41,515 nt of DNA from Limiplasma sp958448555 (GCA_958448555.1 CAUDEL010000026.1:1-41515), one strand, 5' to 3'; shown: positions 1 to 8,112, numbered from the stretch's first letter. The notes: generated by a model not told the origin, from the sequence alone. A program made the numbers and translations.

Positions 1-59
1 AGGTTGCGGACCTGCGGCCCTCCGAGCCTCCCCAAAGGGTTTTTTGACAGTCTGAGGCG
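1..59. repeat. Dispersed intergenic repeat, copy 1 (cut by window edge)
   Basis: This stretch matches 34877-34934 at about 51 of 59 positions with one single-base indel. Shared blocks include aggttgcgg, cggccctccga, ggtttttt and cagtctgaggcg. Both copies lie immediately beyond the stop codon of a leftward gene (lpdA here, a lipoprotein gene at the other copy). The second copy is the right end of a 480-bp structured element, so this one probably continues to the left of the window. Similarity is seen directly; its function is unknown. Confidence 0.8.
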
Positions 60-89
60 CTTTCCGAAGGCTTCGGAAAGCGCCTTTTT
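55..89 (+). terminator. Intrinsic terminator-like hairpin
   Basis: A 15-bp perfect stem (AGGCGCTTTCCGAAG with CTTCGGAAAGCGCCT) is followed on the plus strand by TTTTT. It would stop rightward transcription entering from the left of the window. On the minus strand, downstream of lpdA, the same hairpin has no T run, so it is a poor terminator for the gcv operon but could still protect the mRNA 3' end. It continues directly from the dispersed repeat. Confidence 0.6.
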
Positions 90-97
90 CTTGGCTG

Positions 98-1402
98 TCA
101 GGAATGGATGGCCCGGCCCTCCAGCGCGTCCAGCGCCTCGCCCACGGCCTCAAGGAAGGTCGGGTGGGGGCGCACGGCGCGCATGAGCTGCTTTGCGGTC
201 ATGCCGTTGGCAATGGCTACGGTGAAGGAGTCGATCATGTCGGTGGCGCGCTCGCACATGAGCTGCGCGCCCAGCACGCGGCCATCCTGCGCGTCCACAA
301 CCACCTTGATGAAGCCGCGCTGGCCATTTGCGATGAGGGTACGGCCGTTCGCGCCCATGAGGGCCTTGCCCACTTTGGCCTCGATGCCCCGTTGCTGGCA
401 GTCCGCCTGAGTGAGCCCCACGCAGGCGATCTCGGGCGACACGTACACGCACGCGGGAATCGCCTCAAGGCACAGCGGCGCTTCTTCGCCCGCTATTGCA
501 TGCACCACTGTCAGCCCATGGGCCGAGGCCGCATGCGCCAGCATCATCCCGCCGATGGCGTCGCCGATGGCATGGACGCCCGGCAGGCTGGTTTCAAAGC
601 GCTCGTTCACACGGATAAAGCCGCGGTCCATCTCCAGCGCCACACCCGGCGCGCACAGGCCGTCGGTGTTGGGCCTGCGGCCCACGGCGGCCAGCACGGC
701 CGACGCGGTGAGCCCGTCGCCGCCGTCCAGCTCCATCACAACGCCCTCGCCGCCCTCCGCGATGCGGCGCGCAAGGGTGCGCGTGCGCACGCCGAGGCCC
801 TGGCGCTTGAAAATCATTTGCAGGTTCTGGGAAATCTCGCGGTCCATCAGCGGAAGCAGACGCTCCTGCGCCTCTACGATGGTCACCTTCGTACCCGTGG
901 CGGCATAGAAGGCCGCCATCTCCACGCCGATCACCCCGCCGCCCAGAATGAGCAGGCTGTCCAGTGGCCTCGGCTCCCGCAGCAGGTCGTCCGAGGTGAG
1001 GGCCCGTTCGATGCCCTCTACCGGCGGCAGCGCCGGGCGCGAACCGGGGGCCAGCAGCAGCTTTTCGCCCGTGACCGCCTGCCCGTCCACCTCGATGGTA
1101 TGCGTGTCGGTGAGCACGCCCGTGCCGCGGTACACCGTCACGCCACGTTTCTTGAGAAGCCCTTCCACGCCCTGTCGAAGCGTGGAAACCACCTGCTCCT
1201 TGCGCGCGCCGAGGGCGGCGAAGTCCGCGCCGGGGGCCGCGTCGTGCAGGAGCGTCTTGGTGGGGATGCAGCCGCGGTTGAGGCAGGTGCCCCCCACCGC
1301 GTCCCGCTCGATCAGGCCCACGTTCAGGCCCAGCTGCGCCGCGCGGATGGCCGCCTCATAGCCGCCGGGGCCCGCGCCGAGAATCAAAAGCTCATGGTCC
1401 AT
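98..1402 (-). CDS. lpdA: Dihydrolipoyl dehydrogenase (E3 / L-protein)
   Basis: This FAD-dependent disulfide oxidoreductase of 434 residues reoxidises dihydrolipoyl-GcvH with NAD+. The N-terminal FAD fold has GAGPGG at residues 9-14. The redox disulfide is C40 and C45 in GGTCLNRGCIPTK. A second Rossmann motif (ILGGGVIGVEMA) binds NAD, and GVHAIGDAIGG is the second FAD contact. The C-terminal HPTFLEAVGEALDALE carries the catalytic His-Glu pair. There is no N-terminal lipoyl domain, and the protein is slightly shorter than the usual 450-470. The ATG at 1402 follows GGGAGGAACGC. It is the last gene of the gcv operon, 24 bp after lplA, which supports a role as the L-protein of glycine cleavage; it may also serve other 2-oxo acid dehydrogenases. 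Confidence 0.95.
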   Translation of the reverse strand: MDHELLILGAGPGGYEAAIRAAQLGLNVGLIERDAVGGTCLNRGCIPTKTLLHDAAPGADFAALGARKEQVVSTLRQGVEGLLKKRGVTVYRGTGVLTDTHTIEVDGQAVTGEKLLLAPGSRPALPPVEGIERALTSDDLLREPRPLDSLLILGGGVIGVEMAAFYAATGTKVTIVEAQERLLPLMDREISQNLQMIFKRQGLGVRTRTLARRIAEGGEGVVMELDGGDGLTASAVLAAVGRRPNTDGLCAPGVALEMDRGFIRVNERFETSLPGVHAIGDAIGGMMLAHAASAHGLTVVHAIAGEEAPLCLEAIPACVYVSPEIACVGLTQADCQQRGIEAKVGKALMGANGRTLIANGQRGFIKVVVDAQDGRVLGAQLMCERATDMIDSFTVAIANGMTAKQLMRAVRPHPTFLEAVGEALDALEGRAIHS

Positions 1403-1426
1403 GCGTTCCTCCCGTCCGCGCGGCGC

Positions 1427-2398
1427 TCACAGCTCCAGGAGCATGTCCAGCACGTCGCGCCTCATGTCCTCCCCGCCCCAGCCCGCAAGCGCCTTCGCAA
1501 AGGCCGCGCCATCCACGGCGCAGCCCGCCAGCCGTCCTGGCAGGCAGGCGATCTCTTGCTCCTCCATCGCGTCCGAATACGCGCGGCAGTCCGATATGCG
1601 GCCCGCGCGCACGTTCAGCGCCAGTTCCAGCCCGCCCCACGCGAAACGGCGCTGAAGCGAAATGGAAAAGGGGAAATTCTCCCCAATTAAATAGTTTTCA
1701 GAAGATATTCGCCGTTTGATCTCCCCGACCCCATCGTTTTTGATGCGGTTTTGATCGAACATCTCCACTTTTTCGCCATACGCCGACGAAAAGGCGGCGG
1801 CCATGGCCCGGCGCGCCCCCTCCACGGTCGCCTCCGGCGCATATTCGCGCAGATTGCACACGCGGCTGCGGACCGACGCCACGCCCCGCGCCGCCAGCTT
1901 TTCCGGGGACACGTTGAGGTAGCGCCCCAGCGCGTCGAGGTCGGTGTCCACCATAAGCGTGCCATGGTGGTACCAGATTTCGCCCCGGCGGTAGTAGGCG
2001 TTGCCGGAGAACTTGCGGCCGCCGGCCAGAATGTCGTTGCGGCCGGAGGCCTCGGCGGGCGCGCCAAGAAGGCGCGCCGCCTCCAGGATGACGCGCGTCT
2101 GGCGCGCAAGGTCGTAGGCCGCTTTGGGCAAAACAAAGGTAAAGTTCAGGTTTCCCAGGTCGTGATACACCGCCCCGCCCCCGGACAGGCGGCGGACCAG
2201 ATGCCCGCCGTCTTTTCGCAGGCGCGAGAGGTTCACCTCCCGCAGCGCGTTCTGGTTTTGGCCGATGACCACCGTATGGTCGTTCTGCCACAGGTAGAGA
2301 AGCGCCTCATCCTCCCGCACGCGGCTGAGCAGGTGCTCCTCCAGCGCGAGGTTTTTGTAGGGGTCGGTGCCGTTCGTCTCAAGCAGAAGGAGCTTCAT
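1427..2398 (-). CDS. lplA: Lipoate-protein ligase A
   Basis: This 323-residue protein activates lipoate with ATP and transfers it to the lipoyl lysine of acceptor proteins. The family signature RRLSGGGAVYHD is at residues 69-80, and the catalytic lysine is K129 in GGRKFSGNA. A C-terminal accessory domain (about 230-323) is present, as in full-length LplA/LplJ. The ATG at 2398 lies inside the end of gcvPB (20-bp overlap) and has only a weak Shine-Dalgarno, so translational coupling is likely. The obvious acceptor is GcvH encoded four genes upstream. No lipA or lipB is in the window, which fits use of scavenged lipoate, but that is an inference. Confidence in the family is high. Confidence 0.93.
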   Translation of the reverse strand: MKLLLLETNGTDPYKNLALEEHLLSRVREDEALLYLWQNDHTVVIGQNQNALREVNLSRLRKDGGHLVRRLSGGGAVYHDLGNLNFTFVLPKAAYDLARQTRVILEAARLLGAPAEASGRNDILAGGRKFSGNAYYRRGEIWYHHGTLMVDTDLDALGRYLNVSPEKLAARGVASVRSRVCNLREYAPEATVEGARRAMAAAFSSAYGEKVEMFDQNRIKNDGVGEIKRRISSENYLIGENFPFSISLQRRFAWGGLELALNVRAGRISDCRAYSDAMEEQEIACLPGRLAGCAVDGAAFAKALAGWGGEDMRRDVLDMLLEL

Positions 2399-3794
2399 AC
2401 TTGACGATGGGGCTGCGCGCCGCGGTCACCTCGTCCAGACGGCGCACATAGGTATGCAGCGGACGGCTATGCATGTCCGCCGGGTTTTCGTTGGCCTCGG
2501 CCAGCACCTCCAGGTAGCTTTCAGCGGCGGCCTCCAGCGATTCCTTGCTCTCGGTCTCCGTCGGCTCCACCATCAGCGCCTCATGCACGATCAGCGGGAA
2601 GTACATCGTCGGCGGATGCATGCCGTGGTCCAGCAGCGCCTTGGCCACATCCAGCGCGGAGACATCCTTCTCGTGCTTGAGCTTCTCCAGCGTGATGACG
2701 AACTCGTGCATGCAGGTGTGGTCAAAGGCCATGGGATAGCCGCCGTCACGCAGCAGATGCATCAGGTAGTTGGCGTTGAGCACGGCCTGCGCGGCCGCCT
2801 CGCGGATGCCCTCGCCGCCCAGCGTGTCCAGATAGGCCAGCGCCTTGACCACCACGAGGAAGTTGCCGTGGAAGGCCCGCACCTGGCAGGGGGCCTCGCC
2901 GCCCGTGGCCAGCGCGCTGCCGGGCAGGAAGCCCGCCAGAAACGCCTTGCAGCCCACGGGGCCGGAGCCCGGGCCGCCGCCGCCGTGCGGGGTGGCGAAG
3001 GTCTTGTGCAGGTTCAGGTGCACCACGTCAAAGCCCATGTCGCCGGGACGCGCCCAGCCCATGACGGCGTTGAGGTTCGCCCCGTCGTAGTAGCACAGGC
3101 CGCCCGCCTGATGCACGATGCGGGTGATTTCAAGGATATTGGGGTCAAACAGGCCCACGGTGTTGGGGTTGGTCAGCATGAGGGCTGCCGTGTCGGGGCC
3201 CGCCGCCTCGCGCAGCTTTTCCAGATCCACCAGCCCGTTTGCGTCGCTTGGGATGCTCACCACCTGATAGCCGCACATGGCCGCGCTGGCGGGGTTGGTG
3301 CCATGCGCCGAGTCGGGCACGAGTACCTTGGTGCGGTTTTTGTCGCCCCGGCGCTCATGATACGCCTTGATGAGCAAAAGCCCCATGTACTCGCCGTGCG
3401 CGCCCGCGGCGGGCTGGAAGGTCATGCGGTCCATGCCGGTCACGGCGGTCAGGCGCTCCTCCGCCTGACGCAGCACCTCGCGGCAGCCGCGGGAGGTCGT
3501 CTCGGACTGGAGCGGATGCACGCCGGTGAAGCCCGGCAAGGCCGCCGCGTCCTCGTCGATGCGGGGATTGTATTTCATGGTGCAGCTTCCGAGGGGATAG
3601 AAGCCCTTGTTTACGCCGTGCACCTGCTGCGCCAGCGCCTCATAGTGGCGGGCCAGCTCGCCCTCGGTCAATTCCGGCAGATCCAGCGCGGACGTTCGCG
3701 CAAGCTCCTCCGGCAGCGCCGCGGCGGGCACGTCCGAGGCGGGCAGGAACTGGCTTTTGTGTCCCGGATGGGACTGTTCAAAGATCAGCTTCAC
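2379..3794 (-). CDS. gcvPB: Glycine dehydrogenase (decarboxylating) subunit 2
   Basis: This is the PLP-binding half of the two-subunit P-protein (471 residues). With GcvPA it decarboxylates glycine and loads the aminomethyl group onto lipoyl-GcvH. The PLP lysine is K264 in NLHKTFATPHGGGGPGSG, and the DSAHGTNPASAAM stretch near 161-173 is typical of the family. The start is a GTG at 3794 that overlaps the gcvPA stop in GTGA, with a strong GGAGGTGA ribosome site upstream. The reading frame overlaps lplA downstream by 20 bp. Split P-protein is the arrangement of Firmicutes and many archaea and thermophiles, whereas proteobacteria carry a fused protein. Identification is very secure. Confidence 0.97.
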   Translation of the reverse strand: MKLIFEQSHPGHKSQFLPASDVPAAALPEELARTSALDLPELTEGELARHYEALAQQVHGVNKGFYPLGSCTMKYNPRIDEDAAALPGFTGVHPLQSETTSRGCREVLRQAEERLTAVTGMDRMTFQPAAGAHGEYMGLLLIKAYHERRGDKNRTKVLVPDSAHGTNPASAAMCGYQVVSIPSDANGLVDLEKLREAAGPDTAALMLTNPNTVGLFDPNILEITRIVHQAGGLCYYDGANLNAVMGWARPGDMGFDVVHLNLHKTFATPHGGGGPGSGPVGCKAFLAGFLPGSALATGGEAPCQVRAFHGNFLVVVKALAYLDTLGGEGIREAAAQAVLNANYLMHLLRDGGYPMAFDHTCMHEFVITLEKLKHEKDVSALDVAKALLDHGMHPPTMYFPLIVHEALMVEPTETESKESLEAAAESYLEVLAEANENPADMHSRPLHTYVRRLDEVTAARSPIVKYEAPSA

Positions 3795-5110
3795 AGGTTG
3801 GTCACCTCCCGGATCACGGCCACGGCCTCATCCAGCCGCTTGCGCTCGGCCTTTTCCGTCACGCACCACAGCACGCGGCCGTCGCCCATCGGCTGGCCGC
3901 CCAGGATGTCGCGCTCCTCCAGCGCCACCAGCATCTTCTCCGCGCCGCCCGGGCACTCCGTGGCGAACTCGTGGAAGAACGGGCCCTTCTCGCGCCGGGG
4001 CAGGCCGATGGAGGAAAGCTTCTCGGCAAAATAATGCGCCTTGTCATAGCACTGGCGGGCCACCTCGCGAAGGCCGTCAGGGCCCACCGCGCCCAGATAG
4101 CACGCCGCCGTGAGCGCGCACAGCGCCTGATTGGAGCAGATGTTGCTGCCCGCCTTCTCGCGGCGGATGTGCTGCTCGCGGGCCTGAAGCGTGAGCACGA
4201 AGGCGCGCTTTCCGTCCACGTCGGTGGTCTGGCCCACGATGCGGCCGGGGAGCTTGCGCATCAGCGCGGCGCGCGCAGCCATGAAGCCCACATACGGCCC
4301 GCCGTAGCTCAGCGGCATACCCAGGGGCTGCCCATCGCCCACGCACACGTCCGCCCCTGCCTCGCCGGGAGTTTTAAAAAGGGCCAGCGCCATGGGATTG
4401 GCGCCCACAATGAGCTTCGCGCCCGCAGCGTGGCAGATTTCCGCCGCGGCGCTCACGTCCTCCAGCCCGCCCAGGAAGTTGGGCGAGGCCAGGTACACGC
4501 CGCTCACCTGATCGTCCAGAGCATCCCGCAGGGCGTCCAGATCCGTCACGCCGTCCCTTTCGGGGATGAGGCGCATCTCGTGGTTGGAGCCCCAGCAGTA
4601 GGTGCGGATGGTGGCGATCACGTCCGGGTGCGCGCAGGCCGACACCAGCGTCACCGTGCGGCGGCGCTCGCGCACCATGGCGCACGCCTCCGCCGCCGCG
4701 CTCGCGCCGTCATAGACCGAGGCGTTGGCCACGTCCATGCCGGTGAGGCGGCAGATCATGGTCTGATATTCAAAGATGGACTGGAGCAGGCCCTGGCTGA
4801 TCTCGGCCTGATAGGGCGTGTAGGCGGTCAGAAACGCCTCCTTGGCCGGGATGGCGCGCACGATGGCGGGAATGTAGTGGTCATAGGCCCCCGCGCCGCG
4901 CAGAATGGTGCTGAACACGCGGTTTTGCTCCGCGAGCCGCTCCATGTGGCGGCGGACCTCCAGTTCCGAAAAGCCGCCGGTGAACACGGGCGGCTCCTTG
5001 AGAAGCACGCCCTCCGGCACGTCGGCGTAGAGCGCCTCCACCGAAGGCAGGCCGACGCGCTCGAGCATCGCGCGGCGCTCCTCCGGCGTGACGGGTACAT
5101 AGCTGCCCAT
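3791..5110 (-). CDS. gcvPA: Glycine dehydrogenase (decarboxylating) subunit 1
   Basis: This 439-residue subunit pairs with GcvPB to form the active P-protein. It is an aminotransferase-fold paralog without the PLP lysine. Family stretches are YVPVTPEERRAML at the N-terminus, SYTPYQAEISQG-like sequence (here AYTPYQAEISQGLLQ), SVYDGASAAAEA, and GREQHIRREKAGSNICSNQ-like sequence near the C-terminal third (here LQAREQHIRREKAGSN). Length is normal. The ATG at 5110 is preceded by AAGGAGGGCTGATTCG. It starts 4 bp after gcvH and its stop overlaps the gcvPB start, so the two P subunits are probably made in equal amounts. Confidence 0.97.
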   Translation of the reverse strand: MGSYVPVTPEERRAMLERVGLPSVEALYADVPEGVLLKEPPVFTGGFSELEVRRHMERLAEQNRVFSTILRGAGAYDHYIPAIVRAIPAKEAFLTAYTPYQAEISQGLLQSIFEYQTMICRLTGMDVANASVYDGASAAAEACAMVRERRRTVTLVSACAHPDVIATIRTYCWGSNHEMRLIPERDGVTDLDALRDALDDQVSGVYLASPNFLGGLEDVSAAAEICHAAGAKLIVGANPMALALFKTPGEAGADVCVGDGQPLGMPLSYGGPYVGFMAARAALMRKLPGRIVGQTTDVDGKRAFVLTLQAREQHIRREKAGSNICSNQALCALTAACYLGAVGPDGLREVARQCYDKAHYFAEKLSSIGLPRREKGPFFHEFATECPGGAEKMLVALEERDILGGQPMGDGRVLWCVTEKAERKRLDEAVAVIREVTNL

Positions 5111-5114
5111 CGAA

Positions 5115-5489
5115 TCAGCCCTCCTTCGGCATGGCCTCGTATTCCGCGGCGGACAGGGTCTCGACGGTATCGGTCACGTTCTCCACACGGATCAGCCACG
5201 CGCCGTAGGGGTCCTGGTTGATGCTCTCGGGGGCGTCGAGCAGGGCCTCGTTGATCTCGCAGACGGTCCCGGTGACGGGGCTGTAGACGTCGCTCACGGC
5301 CTTGACGGACTCCACGTCGGCGAACGCCTCGCCCGCCGTGACCGTGTCGCCCACCTGGGGCAGGTTTACAAAGACCAGATCGCCCAGCTCCTGCTGCGCA
5401 TAATCGGACAGGCCGACGGTGACGATGCCGTTTTCTTCCTTGATCCACTCATGGGTTTTGGTGTAACGGAGTTCCGCGGGAATGTTCAT
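5115..5489 (-). CDS. gcvH: Glycine cleavage system H protein
   Basis: This 124-residue lipoyl carrier shuttles the aminomethyl group between the P-, T- and L-proteins. The lipoylated lysine is K63 in the diagnostic ADVESVKAVSDVYSPV. The N-terminal LRYTKTHEWI and the mid LGDLVFVNLPQVGD are standard GcvH features, and the length is normal. The ATG at 5489 follows AAGGAGGAACCTGTT. It sits between gcvT and gcvPA with short spacers. The lplA product two genes downstream of the P subunits is a likely modifying enzyme. Confidence 0.98.
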   Translation of the reverse strand: MNIPAELRYTKTHEWIKEENGIVTVGLSDYAQQELGDLVFVNLPQVGDTVTAGEAFADVESVKAVSDVYSPVTGTVCEINEALLDAPESINQDPYGAWLIRVENVTDTVETLSAAEYEAMPKEG

Positions 5490-5513
5490 AACAGGTTCCT
5501 CCTTACGAAATGA

Positions 5514-6593
5514 TTATTTCTTGCGCTGGTAGAAGGGCAGGGGGACGAATTTCGCCTCGATGCGGCGGCCGCGCACGTCCACGGTGAGCGCGCCGTCCTG
5601 AGCCGGGCCGTCGATGAGCGCCATGGCCACAGCCTTGCCCAGATAGGGGCAATGCGTGCCGGAGGTGGTGACGCCGATCTTCTTTCCGTCCAGGTATACG
5701 TCGCAGTGCTCGCGGGCGATACCGCGGCCCGTGATCTCGATGCCGACGCGGCGGCGCGCGGGCTGCTCGTTCCCCGCCAGCGCGGCCCTGCCGATGAAGT
5801 CGTCCTTTTGCATCTTGACCGCCCAGCCCAGGCCCGTTTCAAAGGGGGTGACGGTATCGTCCATCTCATGGCCGTAGAGCGGCATGGCCGCCTCCAGCCG
5901 CAGCGTATCGCGCGCGCCCAGGCCGCAGGGGATGAGCCCGTCGTCCTTCCCCGCCTCCAGCAGCGCGTTCCACAGGGCGGGCGCGTCGGCATTGGCGCAG
6001 TAGAGCTCAAAGCCGTCCTCGCCGGTGTAGCCCGTGCGCGAAACGAGGCATTTGACCCCCGCGACCGTCATCTCCGGGATGAAGGTGTAGTAGCCCGTGG
6101 GCGGCTCCTGATCGCAAACCTTGGCAAAGATGGCGCCGGCCTTGGGGCCCTGGAGGGCCAGCTGGGCCACGGAGTCGCTCATGTCGGTCAGCTCGCAGTC
6201 GCCAAAGAGATTCTCGCGCATCCAGTTTACGTCCTTGTGGCGGTTGGCCGCGTTGACCACCACCCAGTAGGCGTCCTGGGAGAAGCGGTAGACAATCAGA
6301 TCATCCACCACGCCGCCCTGGGGATTGCACATCACGCTGTAGCGTACCTTGCCGTCGCGCATGGTGGAAAAGTCGTTGGTGAGCAGCTTTTGCAAATTGG
6401 CCAGGGCGTCCGGCCCCCTGTAGAGCACCTCGCCCATGTGGCTGACGTCGAACAGGCCGCAGGCCTGACGCACGGCCATATGCTCGCAGATCACGCCCGT
6501 GGGGTACTGCACCGGCAGCACATAGCCCGCGAAGGGCACCATGCGCCCTTCCAGCGCCACGTGGCAGTCATACAGCGGCGTCTTGAGCTCCAT
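5514..6593 (-). CDS. gcvT: Aminomethyltransferase (T-protein)
   Basis: This folate-dependent T-protein (359 residues) releases ammonia and transfers the one-carbon unit from aminomethyl-GcvH to tetrahydrofolate. Family stretches are LKTPLYDCHVALEGRMVPFAGY at the N-terminus (split here: start MELKTPLYDCH, then MVPFAGYVLPVQY), LFDVSHMGE and GYTGEDGFELY. Two close ATGs (6599 and 6593) compete. The Shine-Dalgarno run AGAAGGGGG lies 7 bases from the ATG at 6593 and abuts the one at 6599, so 6593 is chosen. The frame is open further upstream, through the riboswitch, but that is not coding. It is the first gene of the glycine-riboswitch operon. Confidence 0.96.
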   Translation of the reverse strand: MELKTPLYDCHVALEGRMVPFAGYVLPVQYPTGVICEHMAVRQACGLFDVSHMGEVLYRGPDALANLQKLLTNDFSTMRDGKVRYSVMCNPQGGVVDDLIVYRFSQDAYWVVVNAANRHKDVNWMRENLFGDCELTDMSDSVAQLALQGPKAGAIFAKVCDQEPPTGYYTFIPEMTVAGVKCLVSRTGYTGEDGFELYCANADAPALWNALLEAGKDDGLIPCGLGARDTLRLEAAMPLYGHEMDDTVTPFETGLGWAVKMQKDDFIGRAALAGNEQPARRRVGIEITGRGIAREHCDVYLDGKKIGVTTSGTHCPYLGKAVAMALIDGPAQDGALTVDVRGRRIEAKFVPLPFYQRKK

Positions 6594-6633
6594 TGTCATT
6601 CCCCCTTCTGAATTTGTGAAAAAACCGTCAACC

Positions 6634-6668
6634 AAGAAAAACAGAGCACGGCTCTCCGCCGCCTCTGT
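6634..6668 (-). terminator. Terminator-like expression platform of the glycine riboswitch
   Basis: On the minus strand ACAGAG (6663-6668) can pair with CTCTGT (6641-6646), enclosing a small AGAGC-CGT-GCTCT hairpin, followed by a T-rich stretch (GTTTTTCTTGG). The same ACAGAG is the 3' side of the closing stem of the second glycine aptamer (partner CTCTGG at 6733-6738). The two pairings exclude each other, which is the layout of an ON switch: glycine-bound aptamer keeps the strand and weakens the terminator. Pairings are read from sequence; the switching direction is inferred from known gcv riboswitches. Confidence 0.6.
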
Positions 6669-6814
6669 CCTGTGACCTGAAAGATTCTCCCGCGAGAGGC
6701 GGGATTGCTTCTTCGGTGGTGCGCAACGCTTTCCAGAGCTTCGTCGGGGCACGGTCTTTTTGCCTGAGAGTTTCGCCCCTTCGGCGCCGGCTGAGCCGGT
6801 CTCTCCCGTGCCCT
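6662..6814 (-). promoter_or_regulatory. Tandem glycine riboswitch
   Basis: Two glycine aptamers lie head to tail in the gcvT leader. Aptamer 1 (about 6746-6813) has closing strands GGGCACGG/CCGTGCCC and the conserved GCCGAAGGGGC and ACTCTCAGGCA blocks. Aptamer 2 (about 6663-6738) has CTCTGG/CAGAG closing strands, CACCGAAGAAGCAA and TCTTTCAGGTCACAGGACAGAG. These match the Rfam glycine class in order and spacing. Its position between promoter and gcvT means glycine controls its own breakdown. Confidence 0.95.
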
Positions 6815-6846
6815 TCATCCGAGGTCATATGGCTTTGTTTGATTGT

Positions 6847-6875
6847 ATTGTACCGAAAACGGGCGGATTTGTCAA
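6847..6875 (-). promoter_or_regulatory. Promoter of the gcv operon
   Basis: A -35 TTGACA and a -10 TACAAT are separated by exactly 17 bp on the minus strand, about 33 bp upstream of the first aptamer stem. Transcription should start near 6840, giving a leader of about 245 nt that contains the whole riboswitch. Confidence 0.85.
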
Positions 6876-6901
6876 CGGATAACCCCTCCGCCACGGCGCA
6901 C

Positions 6902-6943
6902 AAAAAAACCCCTCTTTCGCCCGTTTGCGGGAGAAAGAGGGGG
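6902..6943 (-). terminator. Terminator of gap
   Basis: A 10-bp stem (CCCTCTTTC-type arms, CCCCTCTTTC with GAAAGAGGGG) with a GC-rich loop is followed on the minus strand by seven T residues. It lies about 70 bp after the gap stop codon and just before the gcv promoter, separating the two units. Confidence 0.9.
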
Positions 6944-7014
6944 AAAACGTCACTGATCGTCACCCGACATTTTCACTGTCCGTCAGGGCAGTCACATACG
7001 CCTGAGCGCCGTTC

Positions 7015-8043
7015 TCAGCCCAGCTCCGCGAAGTACTTGATGGTGCGGACCATCTGGCTGGTGTAGCTGTTCTCGTTGTCATACCAGGACACGACCTGCA
7101 CCTGATAGGTGTCGTCGTCGATCTTGGCAACCATGGTCTGGGTCGCATCAAACAGCGAGCCGTACTTCATGCCGATCACGTCGGAGGAAACGATGGCTTC
7201 CTCGTTGTAGCCGTAAGAGGCGGAAGCGGCGGCCTTCATCGCGGCGTTGATGGAATCCTTGGTCACGTCCTTGCCCTTGACAACCGCCACCAGAATGGTG
7301 GTGGAGCCGGTGCAGACGGGCACGCGCTGAGCAGAGCCGATCAGCTTGCCGTTGAGCTCGGGGATGACCAGGCCGATGGCCTTGGCAGCGCCGGTGGAGT
7401 TGGGAACGATGTTCTGCGCGCCAGCGCGGGCACGACGCAGGTCGCCCTTGCGATGGGGGCCGTCCAGAATCATCTGATCGCCGGTGTAGGCGTGCACGGT
7501 GGTCATGATGCCGCTCTGGATGGGATAGGCGTCGTTAAGGGCCTTGGCCATGGGCGCGAGGCAGTTGGTGGTGCAGGACGCGGCGGAAATGATCTTGTCT
7601 TCCTTGGTCAGCGTGCCCTCGTTGACGGAGTACACGATGGTGGGCAGATCATTGCCGGCGGGCGCAGAGATAACGACCTTCTTGGCGCCGGCGTTGATGT
7701 GCGCCTGGCTCTTTTCCTTGCTGCAGTAGAAGCCGGTGCACTCGAGGACCACGTCCACATCCAGCTTGCCCCAGGGGCAGTTGGCGGCGTCCTTCTCGGC
7801 GTAGATCTTGATTTCCTTTCCATCGACGATGATGGAATCCTCAGTGGCTTCGACCGTATGCTTGTTCTCCCCGATATGGCCGCAGTAGGAGCCCTGCGCG
7901 GTATCATACTTGAGAAGATGGGCAAGCATCTTCGGGCTGGTCAGGTCGTTGATGGCGACCACTTCATAACCCTCGGCACCGAACATCTGACGGAAAGCCA
8001 GGCGGCCGATGCGGCCGAAGCCGTTAATAGCTACTTTCACCAT
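7015..8043 (-). CDS. gap: Glyceraldehyde-3-phosphate dehydrogenase, type I
   Basis: This enzyme (342 residues) oxidises glyceraldehyde-3-phosphate to 1,3-bisphosphoglycerate. The N-terminal NGFGRIGRLAF binds NAD, and D33 in AINDLT indicates NAD+ rather than NADP+. The catalytic cysteine is C157 in SAASCTTNCLAP, and the C-terminal WYDNENSYTSQMVRT is canonical. A longer frame exists to 8082, but the ATG at 8043 is preceded by AGGAGG at 9 bases and begins MVKVAINGFG, the family start. The gene is monocistronic, with its own promoter and terminator. Confidence 0.97.
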   Translation of the reverse strand: MVKVAINGFGRIGRLAFRQMFGAEGYEVVAINDLTSPKMLAHLLKYDTAQGSYCGHIGENKHTVEATEDSIIVDGKEIKIYAEKDAANCPWGKLDVDVVLECTGFYCSKEKSQAHINAGAKKVVISAPAGNDLPTIVYSVNEGTLTKEDKIISAASCTTNCLAPMAKALNDAYPIQSGIMTTVHAYTGDQMILDGPHRKGDLRRARAGAQNIVPNSTGAAKAIGLVIPELNGKLIGSAQRVPVCTGSTTILVAVVKGKDVTKDSINAAMKAAASASYGYNEEAIVSSDVIGMKYGSLFDATQTMVAKIDDDTYQVQVVSWYDNENSYTSQMVRTIKYFAELG

Positions 8044-8082
8044 TGGCGGGTACCTCCTAAAACATTGTTGTTCCCAACTCAT

Positions 8083-8112
8083 ATTCTACCAAAAACCGGA
8101 CATGTTTTGCAA
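8083..8112 (-). promoter_or_regulatory. Promoter of gap
   Basis: TTGCAA (-35, 8107-8112) and TAGAAT (-10, 8083-8088) are spaced by 18 bp on the minus strand, 40 bp upstream of the gap start. Confidence 0.65.

Noticed and set aside
104..1690. 528-residue plus-strand frame across lpdA and lplA
   Set aside because: It lies opposite two clear genes, has His/Arg/Gln-rich composition typical of antisense frames in GC-rich DNA, and has no family motif.
2367..4034. 555-residue plus-strand frame opposite gcvPB
   Set aside because: Antisense of a secure gene; composition is an artefact of GC3 bias.
6600..6818. 75-residue N-terminal extension of gcvT
   Set aside because: It would translate the glycine riboswitch and terminator; the ribosome site supports the start at 6593.
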